Source: Desulfovibrionaceae bacterium UBA3823
Lineage (GTDB): Bacteria > Desulfobacterota > Desulfovibrionia > Desulfovibrionales > Desulfovibrionaceae
Length of the DNA: 23,336 nucleotides
Direction: 5' to 3'
Assembly (NCBI GenBank): GCA_002369295.1
Contig: DFDR01000222.1
Span: 1-23,336 of the forward strand
Each line of letters opens with the position of its first letter. Position 1 is the stretch's first letter. Of the stretch, positions 1 through 7,283 are shown one piece after another. Under the pieces are notes generated by a model. That model was not told the origin of the DNA. It saw only the letters and a program-made list of their open reading frames with translations, and ran no database searches. Made by a program: the position numbers and the translations under genes.

Positions 1-357
1 GGCCTCGTGGTCAACGTGGCCTGCTGCTGCTGGCTGACGCCCCTGAAGCCTCTGGAGGGCGCGGCGCTCTCCCTCACCGCCACCAAGGTGTGGGTCGCCA
101 TTCTTACGGTGGGCTTCTTCCAGGCTACGGTACGTCCCATGAACCTCAGGCAGTGGCTGGTGCTGACCGCTGCCGGCGTGTTTGCCTTCGGCCTCTGGTG
201 GGAGCTGCTGGAGCTTGGCGTCATGAGGGAACTTGCCGAACTGGCAGGTCTTCTGCCCTTGCTGGCACTCTTCTGGCGCTGGCGTCCGCCGTCGATCTTT
301 TCCAAGGACGGGAACAAGGCCGGAACCAGTGCCGAGGAGACCACGGCTGCTCTGTAG
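1..357 (+). CDS. Membrane protein, 3' part only, not recognised
   Basis: The reading frame is open from the first base of the window and ends at a TAG at 355-357, so the gene probably starts upstream. A GTG at position 7 is possible but cannot be judged because its ribosome binding site would lie outside the window. The visible 118 or so residues are strongly hydrophobic. There are about three membrane-spanning stretches: around VWVAILTVGFF, around WLVLTAAGVFAFGLWW, and around LAGLLPLLALFW. They are followed by a basic, then Glu/Thr-rich, cytoplasmic-looking tail. I do not recognise the family and assign no function. It converges on rlmN, with about 147 bases between the two stop codons. Coding potential is supported by the coherent membrane topology; identity is unknown. 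Confidence 0.55.
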   Translation, partial: GLVVNVACCCWLTPLKPLEGAALSLTATKVWVAILTVGFFQATVRPMNLRQWLVLTAAGVFAFGLWWELLELGVMRELAELAGLLPLLALFWRWRPPSIFSKDGNKAGTSAEETTAAL

Positions 358-380
358 GAGTAGGCCTGTTTGCAGATCCG

Positions 381-416
381 TTGCGCTTCGCGTGCTCTGG
401 AAAAGGAGAAGCGCAA
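381..416. other. Stem-loop between convergent genes
   Basis: A perfect 9-bp inverted repeat (TTGCGCTTC at 381-389, GAAGCGCAA at 408-416) encloses an 18-base loop. It sits between the stop of the membrane-protein fragment and the stop of rlmN, where a shared terminator would be expected. There is no T-tract on either side, so a rho-independent role is not shown. Confidence 0.35.
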
Positions 417-504
417 TGGTGCCGGGAAATCAAGGCCTCACGCAAGGAAGGGAGCGTCTGCGTGCCCCCGGTGTCAGGCCTGGCGTGGGCAGGGTGCTGG
501 CACC

Positions 505-1596
505 CTACGCTTTCGCCTCTTCCGCCTCGGCGCTGACCTTGAGCTGGCCACAGGCGGCGTCGATGTCTTGTCCCTTGCTCTTGCGGATGACGGCCGTGAT
601 GCCGGCATCCCAGAGGATCTTTTCGAACTGGAGTATGCGCGCCTCGCTCGGTGCCTCATAGGGTGAGCCAGTCGAAGGGTTGTAGACGATGAGGTTGATC
701 TTGCTCTTGCGCACGGAGCGTACGAGCTTGATGAGCTGGCGTGCCTGTTCGGGGCCATCGTTGACTCCGCCAAGGAGCAGGTATTCAAAGGTGATGCGCT
801 CTCTGGTCTTGAGAGGATAACTATTGAGGGTCTCGACAAGCTCCTCCAGTGGCCACTGTGCTGCGCCAGGCATGATCTGCTTGCGCAGCTCTTGGGTTGG
901 CGCATGGAGCGAGACGGCAAGAAAGGCAAGGCCGCTCTCGCCAAGCTCGGCCAGGCCCTGCTTGATGCCGCAGGTGGAGACCGTGATGCGGCGCGGGGAG
1001 AAGTTGAGGCCGTTCTTCTCGTTCAGGGCCTCCAGCGTGCGCCTGACGTTCTCGAAGTTGAGCAGGGGCTCGCCCATGCCCATGAAGACGAGGTTGCGCA
1101 GGACGGGCCACTGGGGGCGCGTGTCGCCAAGGTGGTCTCTGGCAACGAGTATCTGCCCCATGATCTCGCCCATGGTCATGTTGCGTGTGAAGCCCATGGT
1201 GCCGGTGGAGCAGAAGGTGCAGCGCATGGGGCAGCCCACCTGGGTCGAGAGGCACTGGGTCCAGCGCACGTTCCCCTCCCTGTCCTCGGCGGGGATGAGC
1301 ACCGTTTCCACGCGCTCGCCGTCAGAAAGCCTGAGAAGGAACTTGGTGGTGCCGTCAGAGCTTGTCTGCACCCTGTCGATGGCCGGCCACTCGATGACGG
1401 CGCAGGTCTTGAGCTTGGCGCGGAAGTCCTTGGAGATGCTTGTCATCTCGTCGAAGGAGCGGGCCATGCGCTGCCATATCCACTGCCAGATCTGGACGGC
1501 GCGGAATCGGGGCTGGCCGAGGTCTTCGGTCACAAAGCTGGTCAGTTCAGGAAGCGTGAAGTTAAGCAGGTTTGGCAAGGCGGGCGAATCGGGCAT
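505..1596 (-). CDS. rlmN: 23S rRNA (adenine-C2)-methyltransferase RlmN (dual-specificity radical SAM)
   Basis: RlmN methylates C2 of A2503 in 23S rRNA, and in many bacteria A37 of certain tRNAs, using radical SAM chemistry with a methyl-cysteine intermediate. The protein is 363 residues from the chosen start, normal for the family. The 4Fe-4S motif CPMRCTFC supplies Cys122, Cys126 and Cys129. The second conserved pair needed for methyl transfer is present as Cys115 (in TQCLSTQ) and Cys349 (in DAACGQL). The SAM-binding signature GMGEPL follows the cluster. An ATG at 1605 overlaps the AAGGA ribosome binding site, whereas the ATG at 1596 lies 8 bases downstream of it, so 1596 is preferred. The gene follows the HD-domain gene on the same strand, but a terminator hairpin lies between them and I could not find a clear promoter of its own. 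Confidence 0.95.
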   Translation of the reverse strand: MPDSPALPNLLNFTLPELTSFVTEDLGQPRFRAVQIWQWIWQRMARSFDEMTSISKDFRAKLKTCAVIEWPAIDRVQTSSDGTTKFLLRLSDGERVETVLIPAEDREGNVRWTQCLSTQVGCPMRCTFCSTGTMGFTRNMTMGEIMGQILVARDHLGDTRPQWPVLRNLVFMGMGEPLLNFENVRRTLEALNEKNGLNFSPRRITVSTCGIKQGLAELGESGLAFLAVSLHAPTQELRKQIMPGAAQWPLEELVETLNSYPLKTRERITFEYLLLGGVNDGPEQARQLIKLVRSVRKSKINLIVYNPSTGSPYEAPSEARILQFEKILWDAGITAVIRKSKGQDIDAACGQLKVSAEAEEAKA

Positions 1597-1649
1597 GGCA
1601 GGCATCCTTGGCGCTGGCAGTGTGTGGGAAGGAGGGGGCGAGAGAAGCG

Positions 1650-1684
1650 AAAAGGCGTCCCCACGCGCGAGGGGCGGGGACGCC
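1650..1684 (-). terminator. Intrinsic terminator after the HD-domain gene
   Basis: A perfect 9-bp stem (GGCGTCCCC at 1654-1662 with GGGGACGCC at 1676-1684) and a 13-base loop lie just downstream of the stop at 1708. On the minus strand the stem is followed by TTTTCGCTTCT. The short T-run makes it a moderate terminator; partial read-through could feed rlmN. Confidence 0.65.
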
Positions 1685-1707
1685 TGGAAAAGCGGAGAAG
1701 AGCAGGT

Positions 1708-3048
1708 TTAGCTCAGCGAGCGGCGGGCGTAGTCCTGCACAAAGGCGCGGGCGGAGTCGGCGTCCGTGACGTCGCCGGCAATCTGGGCCTGGAGCAGGGC
1801 GTCGCGCAGGAGGCCGACCTGGGGGCCGGGCTTGAGCTTGGTGAGCTGCATGATTTCGTTGCCGTTGAGCAGGGGCTCGAGCATCTGTTCGGGCATGGAG
1901 GCGCGCTTGAGGTACTTCTTGTTGTGGTTGTACGTCGTGTAGACTTCGCCTCTGGCCTCGATGTCGGCGCGGGACATCTCGATGAGGCGGGGATACTCGT
2001 CGAGGCTCATGAAGCGCCGGATGCCGCGGTCCGTCATCATGGGGTAGAAGCGCATGTGGCAGCGGACGAGGTGGCAGATAAGGTCGATGTCCTCGGAGAG
2101 GAAGTGGAGGCGGCGCAGGATCTTGCGGGTCACGAGGGCGCCGACGCGGTGGTGCTGGAAGAAGGTGTAGTCGCCTTCGATGTACTCTGCCGTGTAGAGC
2201 TTGCCCACGTCGTGGAAGAGCATGGCCATGGTGCCGAGCCAGTCGTAGTGGAACTCGCCCTCGGGGTAGTGCTTCATGCATTCGAGGGTGTGGGAAAAGA
2301 TGTCCTGGAACTCGTTGGACTTCTTGTTCTTGCGCTGCTTGATGCAGACAAGGGAGGCCACTTCGGGGATGAGGCCCTGGAGGATGTGGCACTCGAAGAG
2401 GTACTTGACGAAGATGTGCATGGACTCGGCTTCGACCTTGCGCCATTCGTCCATGATGTCGGATGCCGGCACGTAGTCGAGCACGCGCGAGGAGCTGCGG
2501 ACGATGGCAAGCCAGGTGTTGTGGCCGAGCGGCAGGTCGAAGTTGGCCGCAAAGCGCAGGGCGCGGATGGCAAGCAGGTAGTTGTGGCGCAGGGTGTCGT
2601 CCGGAATGCCCACGAGCTTGATGGCACCGCAGGAGAGGTCCTGGAATCCGTCGTAGACGTTAGAGGTTGCCTGGGGCGAGCCGAAGCCGGTGAGGCGCAG
2701 GTTCCGGCGGTCTTCCGGCGTGAGGCGGTCCACCATGGTGGGCGTGATCTTCATCAGGGAGAGTTCGGGATGCTCCGAATCCTCGCAGGAGAGGGGGTAG
2801 AAGCGGAAGAGGATGCCGTCCTGCTCAAGCGTGGCAGAGAGGCGCGGACCGTTCTCGGGGGCGGGCTGGGCATCGGGCAGGATTTTGGCGATGACGGGAA
2901 AGTCCGCTTCGCAGGCAATGTCGACGGTCGGCTTTCCGTCTTGGGCCAGCAGGCGCTCCTGCAGGGGCGCGTTGATGACGTGGGCATCGTAGCCGTTGCG
3001 GAACATCGACTTGCACAGCAGGGCTGCTTTGTTCAGGGCTTCCAGCAT
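1708..3048 (-). CDS. HD-domain protein derived from CCA-adding/poly(A) polymerase family, nucleotidyltransferase site degenerate
   Basis: This 446-residue protein has the overall plan of a bacterial tRNA nucleotidyltransferase: an N-terminal head, a neck with the RALRFAANF signature near residues 162-170, an HD domain with FHDVGK at 278-283, and a C-terminal NGNEIMQLTKLKPGP motif near 395-409. The catalytic head has lost its key residues. Where the family has GG, RD and DxD, the aligned stretch here (residues 19-43) reads NA at 26-27, QE at 30-31 and Thr-Val-Asp at 41-43. The conserved RRDFTINA loop is also not recognisable. It is therefore probably not a working nucleotidyltransferase, while the HD phosphohydrolase part looks intact (His253, His279, Asp280). 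The start is fixed by GAGGAG at 3055-3060, 6 bases before the ATG. The biological substrate is unknown; automated annotation would likely say poly(A) polymerase family protein. Confidence 0.85.
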   Translation of the reverse strand: MLEALNKAALLCKSMFRNGYDAHVINAPLQERLLAQDGKPTVDIACEADFPVIAKILPDAQPAPENGPRLSATLEQDGILFRFYPLSCEDSEHPELSLMKITPTMVDRLTPEDRRNLRLTGFGSPQATSNVYDGFQDLSCGAIKLVGIPDDTLRHNYLLAIRALRFAANFDLPLGHNTWLAIVRSSSRVLDYVPASDIMDEWRKVEAESMHIFVKYLFECHILQGLIPEVASLVCIKQRKNKKSNEFQDIFSHTLECMKHYPEGEFHYDWLGTMAMLFHDVGKLYTAEYIEGDYTFFQHHRVGALVTRKILRRLHFLSEDIDLICHLVRCHMRFYPMMTDRGIRRFMSLDEYPRLIEMSRADIEARGEVYTTYNHNKKYLKRASMPEQMLEPLLNGNEIMQLTKLKPGPQVGLLRDALLQAQIAGDVTDADSARAFVQDYARRSLS

Positions 3049-3096
3049 GGATCACTCCTCAAGAGAATCGGGGCTAGGGTGTATTTTTTGTTGCGG

Positions 3097-3125
3097 AGTA
3101 TGCCGTCCGGCGGTGAAAATTGCAA
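3097..3125 (-). promoter_or_regulatory. Sigma70-type promoter candidate for the HD-domain gene
   Basis: On the minus strand a -35 box TTGCAA (3120-3125) is separated by 17 bases from a -10 box CATACT (3097-3102). This predicts a leader of about 40 bases ahead of the ATG at 3048. Each box matches consensus at four of six positions with ideal spacing. It lies downstream of the dsrP terminator, as an independent promoter should. Confidence 0.5.
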
Positions 3126-3183
3126 GGAAGGCTTGAGCTTCCGAGTGGGCCTCCCAGCGGGCTGCCGGTTTCGCCAGCACTCA

Positions 3184-3219
3184 TGAAAAAGGGCCCCGGA
3201 ATCGCTTCCAGGGCCCTTG
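3184..3219 (-). terminator. Intrinsic terminator of the dsrMKJOP operon
   Basis: On the minus strand AAGGGCCC pairs with GGGCCCTT, extended inward by GGAA/TTCC, and is followed directly by a run of five T residues (plus-strand A run at 3186-3190). It begins about 20 bases after the dsrP stop codon and closes the operon. Confidence 0.85.
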
Positions 3220-3239
3220 GTGTCGGAGGGGAGTGCCGG

Positions 3240-4433
3240 CTAGTGGGCTTCGGCTCCAGTCTCTTCGTCGCCGTCGAAGTGGCCGACTTCGTACTTGACG
3301 CCGAGGGCTATCTTCCACAGCAGCGAGAGCACCAGCGCGCCGACGGCGTAGACGCCGATGGCCACGGCGATTTCGCGGACCGTGGGCAGGTAGAGGGTGA
3401 TGCCCTCGTACATGTTGGGCGTGAAGCCGCCGATAAGCAGGCCAAGGCCCTTGTCGATCCAGGTGCCGAGCACGAGGAGGATGAGCGCCAGAGGCATGTA
3501 GCTGCCGGTGCGGGTGTTGGGATTGATGAGGATGGTCAGGCAGATGACCGTGCAGAACACGGCAACCCACATGAAGCCGGTCACCCAGGAGGTCACGCCT
3601 TCGTAGCCTGCGAAGAGGAAGGTGAGCGGAGCGGAGTGGCCGGGAATGCCGGAGTAGTAGGCCGTGAACACTTCAAGCAGGTAGAAGAAGACGTTCAGGC
3701 ACATGGCGTAGGTGATGATCGTGGCCAGGGTGCGGATGGCGACCTTGCCGGGGTTGAAGCCGGTGAGGCGGCGCAGCAGCAGGATGAGCAGGAGCAGGAT
3801 GGCCGGTCCGGAGCAGAAGGCCGAGGACAGGAAGCGGGCGGCCATGATGGCGGTGAGCCAGTAGTGGCGGCCGGGGATGCCTGCGTACAGGAAGGCCGTG
3901 ACGGTATGGATGGAGAAGGCCCAGACGATGGAGAGGTACGCGAGGTACTTGCACCAGGTCGGGTAGGGGGTGTCGTGGCGTTCGGCCTCGAGGGTCGTCC
4001 AGCCGACGATGGCGTTGATCAGCAGATAGCCTATGAGCACGATCATGTCGTAGAACATGACGGAGTTGGGCGTGGGGTGCAGGAGCACGTTGAGGGCGCG
4101 CTGGGGCTGGCCGAGGTCCACCACGATGAAGAGGCAGCACATGACGACTGCGGCGATGGCCATGAATTCGCCGAAGATGATCATGATCTTGAACTTCTGA
4201 TAGTGGTGGAAGTAGGCGGGCAGCACCAGCATGACGGCAGAGGCCGCAACGCCGACGAGGTAGGTGAACTGGGAGATGTAGAGGCCCCAGGACACGTCTC
4301 TGCTCATGCCGGTGACGCCAAGGCCGTTGATGAGCTGGTAGATGTAGACGATGCCGCAGACGGCTATCACACCGACCAGGAAAAGCAGCCAGTAGTAGTA
4401 GCGCTTGGAACCTTCGAGAAGTTTTTCAACCAT
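3240..4433 (-). CDS. dsrP: DsrP, NrfD/PsrC-type integral membrane subunit of DsrMKJOP
   Basis: DsrP is the quinone-interacting membrane subunit of the DsrMKJOP complex, thought to exchange electrons between the menaquinone pool and the periplasmic subunits DsrO and DsrJ. The 397-residue product is almost entirely hydrophobic, with around ten predicted membrane helices. The first is near YYYWLLFLVGVIAVCGIVYI, and a charged C-terminal tail ends in EETGAEAH. The start is the ATG at 4433, which begins MVEKLLEG and is preceded by AAGGGG at 4441-4446 overlapping the dsrO stop. An upstream in-frame ATG at 4589 lies well inside dsrO and gives a non-membrane, Arg-rich extension, so it was discarded. 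It is the last gene of the operon, with a strong terminator after it. Confidence 0.93.
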   Translation of the reverse strand: MVEKLLEGSKRYYYWLLFLVGVIAVCGIVYIYQLINGLGVTGMSRDVSWGLYISQFTYLVGVAASAVMLVLPAYFHHYQKFKIMIIFGEFMAIAAVVMCCLFIVVDLGQPQRALNVLLHPTPNSVMFYDMIVLIGYLLINAIVGWTTLEAERHDTPYPTWCKYLAYLSIVWAFSIHTVTAFLYAGIPGRHYWLTAIMAARFLSSAFCSGPAILLLLILLLRRLTGFNPGKVAIRTLATIITYAMCLNVFFYLLEVFTAYYSGIPGHSAPLTFLFAGYEGVTSWVTGFMWVAVFCTVICLTILINPNTRTGSYMPLALILLVLGTWIDKGLGLLIGGFTPNMYEGITLYLPTVREIAVAIGVYAVGALVLSLLWKIALGVKYEVGHFDGDEETGAEAH

Positions 4434-4444
4434 GGCTGGTCCCC

Positions 4445-5260
4445 TTAGATGATGTAGTAGACGCCGGGCTGCGTTCCAAGGGAAGGCTTGCGGCGGATCG
4501 TGAAGTTCTCCGCAAGGGCCTTGCGGACAACGGAGTTCGGATCTTCCAGGTCGCCGAAGAGGATCCTGCCGCCGGAGGCCTCGACGCATGCGGGCATCAT
4601 GCCCTTGTCAAGGCGCTCCACGCAGAAGGTGCACTTCTCGACGACGCCGATCATGCGGGTGGGGAACTTCGGATTCGGCACCTGCTCAGGCAGGTACTTG
4701 CGCGGATCGACGAAGTTGAAGGAGCGGGCGCCGTAGGGGCAGCCGGCCATGCAGAAGCGGCAGCCGATGCAGCGGTGGTAGTCCATGGTGACGATGCCGT
4801 TGGGCAGCTTGTACGTGGCCTGGGTGGGGCACACGCGCACGCAGGGCGGATTGGTGCAGTGGTTGCAGAGCATGGGAAAGACCTGGGCCTTGATTTTGGG
4901 CGTCAGGTATTCGTTCATCTCGTCGGGGAAGGCATGGTCGAACTTGTCGAGCCACAGCCACTTGATCTCCTGGTCGTCGTGCCCTTCGGCGTTCTTGGCG
5001 CCGCGGATGCGCGGGACATTGTGCTCCTTGTGGCAGGCATCGATGAGGGGCTTGTAGTCGTCGGCGCTCTTGAACTTGCGGGTGTCGATGACCATGGCCC
5101 AGCGCTTGGCCGCCAGGGGCTTGCGTCCCAGGGGCGCAGCCTCGTACTTGCCGGGGGCGACGTCGGCCTTCGCCTCGCCCGCCAGGGAGCCAAGCCCGCT
5201 GGAGAGGGCGAAGACAGACAGTCCAGCCACTTTGAGGAAGGATCTTCTGTTCTTTTTCAT
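4445..5260 (-). CDS. dsrO: DsrO, periplasmic ferredoxin-like iron-sulfur subunit
   Basis: DsrO is a periplasmic iron-sulfur protein that passes electrons between DsrP and DsrJ. The 271-residue precursor begins with a twin-arginine signal (RRSFLK at 5-10, hydrophobic core to about residue 28), which implies export in folded form. Clear 4Fe-4S motifs are CNHCTNPPCVRVC (132-144) and CIGCRFCMAGC (164-174). A third set has Cys210, Cys213 and Cys225, but the position expected for its fourth Cys is Ser229. The N-terminal cluster motif typical of PsrB/HybA-type proteins is reduced to a single Cys76 in DACHKEHNVP. So two complete clusters and one or two altered ones can be read. The start has GGGGAG 8 bases upstream. 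One base separates it from dsrJ, showing tight co-transcription. Confidence 0.93.
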   Translation of the reverse strand: MKKNRRSFLKVAGLSVFALSSGLGSLAGEAKADVAPGKYEAAPLGRKPLAAKRWAMVIDTRKFKSADDYKPLIDACHKEHNVPRIRGAKNAEGHDDQEIKWLWLDKFDHAFPDEMNEYLTPKIKAQVFPMLCNHCTNPPCVRVCPTQATYKLPNGIVTMDYHRCIGCRFCMAGCPYGARSFNFVDPRKYLPEQVPNPKFPTRMIGVVEKCTFCVERLDKGMMPACVEASGGRILFGDLEDPNSVVRKALAENFTIRRKPSLGTQPGVYYII

Positions 5261-5261
5261 G

Positions 5262-5645
5262 TTACTTGCTCCCCTTGGGAAGAATGTGGCAGGTCCAGCA
5301 GTAGGGTTCGACGTTGTTGGTCTTGTGGCACTTGTCGCAGAAGTCTTCGTAGTTGTTGTGGCACTTCAGACAGGTGTTCTGCAGGGAGATGTCGAACTTC
5401 TTGCCCTTGGCGTTGACGTAGACGCGCATGCCATTCCTGAGGGCCTGGTCGCGCCACTCGTTGAGGAGCTGCATATGCTCGGCGCGCATGAAGGCAGCGT
5501 CCTCCACGCACTCCTTGTTCTTGTCTTTCTGCGTGACGATCTCGGGCTTCTTGTAACTGTCGGAGCCAAATCCGCACCAGAAGGGGGAGCTGCAGATTAC
5601 AAGGAAGGCCACGATGCCAGCGATGACGGCATTTTTGTTGTACAT
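5262..5645 (-). CDS. dsrJ: DsrJ, triheme cytochrome c subunit
   Basis: DsrJ is the periplasmic cytochrome c of the complex, anchored by an uncleaved N-terminal helix (about residues 5-23). The 127-residue protein has exactly three heme-binding motifs: CLKCH (92-96), CDKCH (103-107) and CWTCH (116-120). Cys46, in ECVED, sits at the position reported as the unusual cysteine ligand of one heme in Allochromatium DsrJ, and His57 follows nearby. AGGGGGAA at 5652-5659, inside the end of dsrK, is a strong ribosome binding site 6 bases before the ATG. Gene order K-J-O with gaps of 3 and 1 bases matches known dsrMKJOP operons. Heme attachment must occur in the periplasm and needs cytochrome c maturation genes that are not in this window. 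Confidence 0.95.
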   Translation of the reverse strand: MYNKNAVIAGIVAFLVICSSPFWCGFGSDSYKKPEIVTQKDKNKECVEDAAFMRAEHMQLLNEWRDQALRNGMRVYVNAKGKKFDISLQNTCLKCHNNYEDFCDKCHKTNNVEPYCWTCHILPKGSK

Positions 5646-5648
5646 CTA

Positions 5649-7271
5649 CTATTCCCCCTGTTCTTCTTCATCGAGATGAGGAAGGTCTTCCTGGCGGAGG
5701 TTCATGGTCCGCTTGGGCTCGCCCTTGCAGATCAGAGCGTTGGCGACCAGCTCCGTCAGGCCGGAGATGGTGACGCCGGGAGCCCAGTAGTTGGCGAGGG
5801 GCGGCAGGGTGGCGCGGTCGATGGCGCAGACGCAGCACATGCGGTTGACGCCGTACTTCTGCTGAACGTAGCGCAGGGCGTTGCCGCGCGGCATGCCGGA
5901 GCGCATGCGCAGCTCCATGATTTCTTCCGTGTTGAGGCCGGAACCGGCACCGCAGCAGAAGGTGTTCTCGCGGATGGTGTTCTCGGGCATTTCGTAGAAC
6001 TTGTTGACGACGTGCTTGAGCACGTAGCGGGGCTCGTCCAGCAGGCCCATGGCGCGGGCCGGGTTGCAGGAGTCGTGCCATGTGCAGACGAGGTCGTCGT
6101 TGCGCGAGGGATCGAGGTTGAGCTTGCCGTGCTTGATGAGGTCGGCCTCGAACTCGGCGATGTGGACCATCTTGGTGCTGGCCGCATTCTCGAAGACCGT
6201 GCCGGTGATGGGGGACACGGGCGTCTGCATGTGGGCTGGCGTGGGACCGTTGTAGGTGTCCATGTACTGGTTGATGACGCGCCACATGTGGCCGCACTCG
6301 CCGCCCAGGATCCATTTGCAGCCCAGGCGCTCGGCTTCGGCGTACATTTTGGCGTTCAGCTTCTTGGCCATGTTGAAGGTCGTGAAGGAGCCGAAGTTGC
6401 CGCCCTCCGAGGCGTAGGTGGACAGCGTGTAGTCGAGGTCGAGCTCGTTGAAGAGGATGAGGTAGCCCATGAAGGTGTAGATGCCGGGGTCGGCAAACAC
6501 GTCGCCAGAGGGGCAGATGAAGAGGATCTCGTGGCCGCGCTCGTTGAAGGGCGTCTTGGGACGGATGCCGACGATGTCTTCGCAGTCGTCGGCGAGCATC
6601 TCGACGATTTCCTTGTAGGAGTGGGGCTTGATGCCGAGGTGGTTGCCGGTGAGGGAGCAGTTCTTCACGGGATCCATGATCCAGTGGATGCCGAGGCCCA
6701 CTTCGTGGAGCAGCTCGCGGACGATGGCCGTGATTTCAGCCGTGTCGATGCCGTAGGGGCAGAAGAGCGAGCAGCGGCGGCACTCGGTGCACTGGTAGGC
6801 GTAGAAGAAGAGCTCTTTGACGGTCTCGTAGTCGAGCTCGCGGGCGCCGATGGTCTTGCCGAGGATCTTGCCGAGCAGGGTGTAGTCGCGGCGGTAGAGG
6901 GAGCGGAGCAGCTCCACGCGCAGCACCGGCATGTTCTTGGGATCGTTGGTGCCGAGGAAGAAGTGGCACTTGTCGGCACACGCGCCGCAGCGCACGCAGA
7001 TGTCCATGAAGAGCTTCAGGGAGCGGTGCTTGGCCAGGCGGTCCGCGAAGGCGTCGCAGAGTATCTCCTTCCAGTTCTCGGGAAGGTTCCAGTCGTCGGC
7101 CGCCGGATCCCAGTCGTGGGGATTCGGCATGTGCATGAGCTCCATGGTCGACTTCTGGGCCGGGTAGCAGTAGCTGCCGGCTTCGAATTTCGGCTTGTAG
7201 TCGAACCAGCTCTGGGCGGGGAATTCCGGCCTGCTGGCAACAAGTTCTTCAGGGGTTGGTAGCTTTGCCAT
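5649..7271 (-). CDS. dsrK: DsrK, HdrD-like catalytic iron-sulfur subunit
   Basis: DsrK is the cytoplasmic, HdrD-related subunit proposed to reduce the DsrC trisulfide or disulfide with electrons delivered by DsrM. The 540-residue protein carries two 4Fe-4S motifs: CVRCGACADKC (Cys92, 95, 98, 102) and CTECRRCSLFC (Cys161, 164, 167, 171). It also has the CCG-type signature for the special catalytic cluster: Cys402, Cys439-Cys440 followed by Gly, then Cys479 and Cys482 (spacing C-X36-CC-X38-CXXC). AAGGAG at 7280-7285 overlaps the dsrM stop and sits 8 bases before the ATG, so dsrM and dsrK are translationally close. No signal peptide or membrane span is present. All expected ligands are intact, so the subunit should be active. 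Confidence 0.95.
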   Translation of the reverse strand: MAKLPTPEELVASRPEFPAQSWFDYKPKFEAGSYCYPAQKSTMELMHMPNPHDWDPAADDWNLPENWKEILCDAFADRLAKHRSLKLFMDICVRCGACADKCHFFLGTNDPKNMPVLRVELLRSLYRRDYTLLGKILGKTIGARELDYETVKELFFYAYQCTECRRCSLFCPYGIDTAEITAIVRELLHEVGLGIHWIMDPVKNCSLTGNHLGIKPHSYKEIVEMLADDCEDIVGIRPKTPFNERGHEILFICPSGDVFADPGIYTFMGYLILFNELDLDYTLSTYASEGGNFGSFTTFNMAKKLNAKMYAEAERLGCKWILGGECGHMWRVINQYMDTYNGPTPAHMQTPVSPITGTVFENAASTKMVHIAEFEADLIKHGKLNLDPSRNDDLVCTWHDSCNPARAMGLLDEPRYVLKHVVNKFYEMPENTIRENTFCCGAGSGLNTEEIMELRMRSGMPRGNALRYVQQKYGVNRMCCVCAIDRATLPPLANYWAPGVTISGLTELVANALICKGEPKRTMNLRQEDLPHLDEEEQGE

Positions 7272-7283
7272 TTTTGGGACTCC

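Noticed and set aside
416..661. Small plus-strand open frame with AAGGAG 7 bases before its ATG
   Set aside because: Most of it is antisense to the 3' end of rlmN and the peptide has no family features. The ribosome binding site is part of the stem-loop at 381-416.
892..3186. 764-codon open frame on the plus strand
   Set aside because: It lies antisense to rlmN and the HD-domain gene, both with clear families. The product is a low-complexity Val/Glu/Gly/His-rich sequence typical of the reverse reading of GC-rich genes.
4434..4589. Longer start for dsrP at 4589
   Set aside because: The extension lies inside dsrO in another frame, is Arg-rich and unlike DsrP. The ATG at 4433 has a good ribosome binding site.
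5070..7262. 730-codon open frame on the plus strand
   Set aside because: It is the antisense shadow of dsrO, dsrJ and dsrK, with skewed composition and no recognisable motif.
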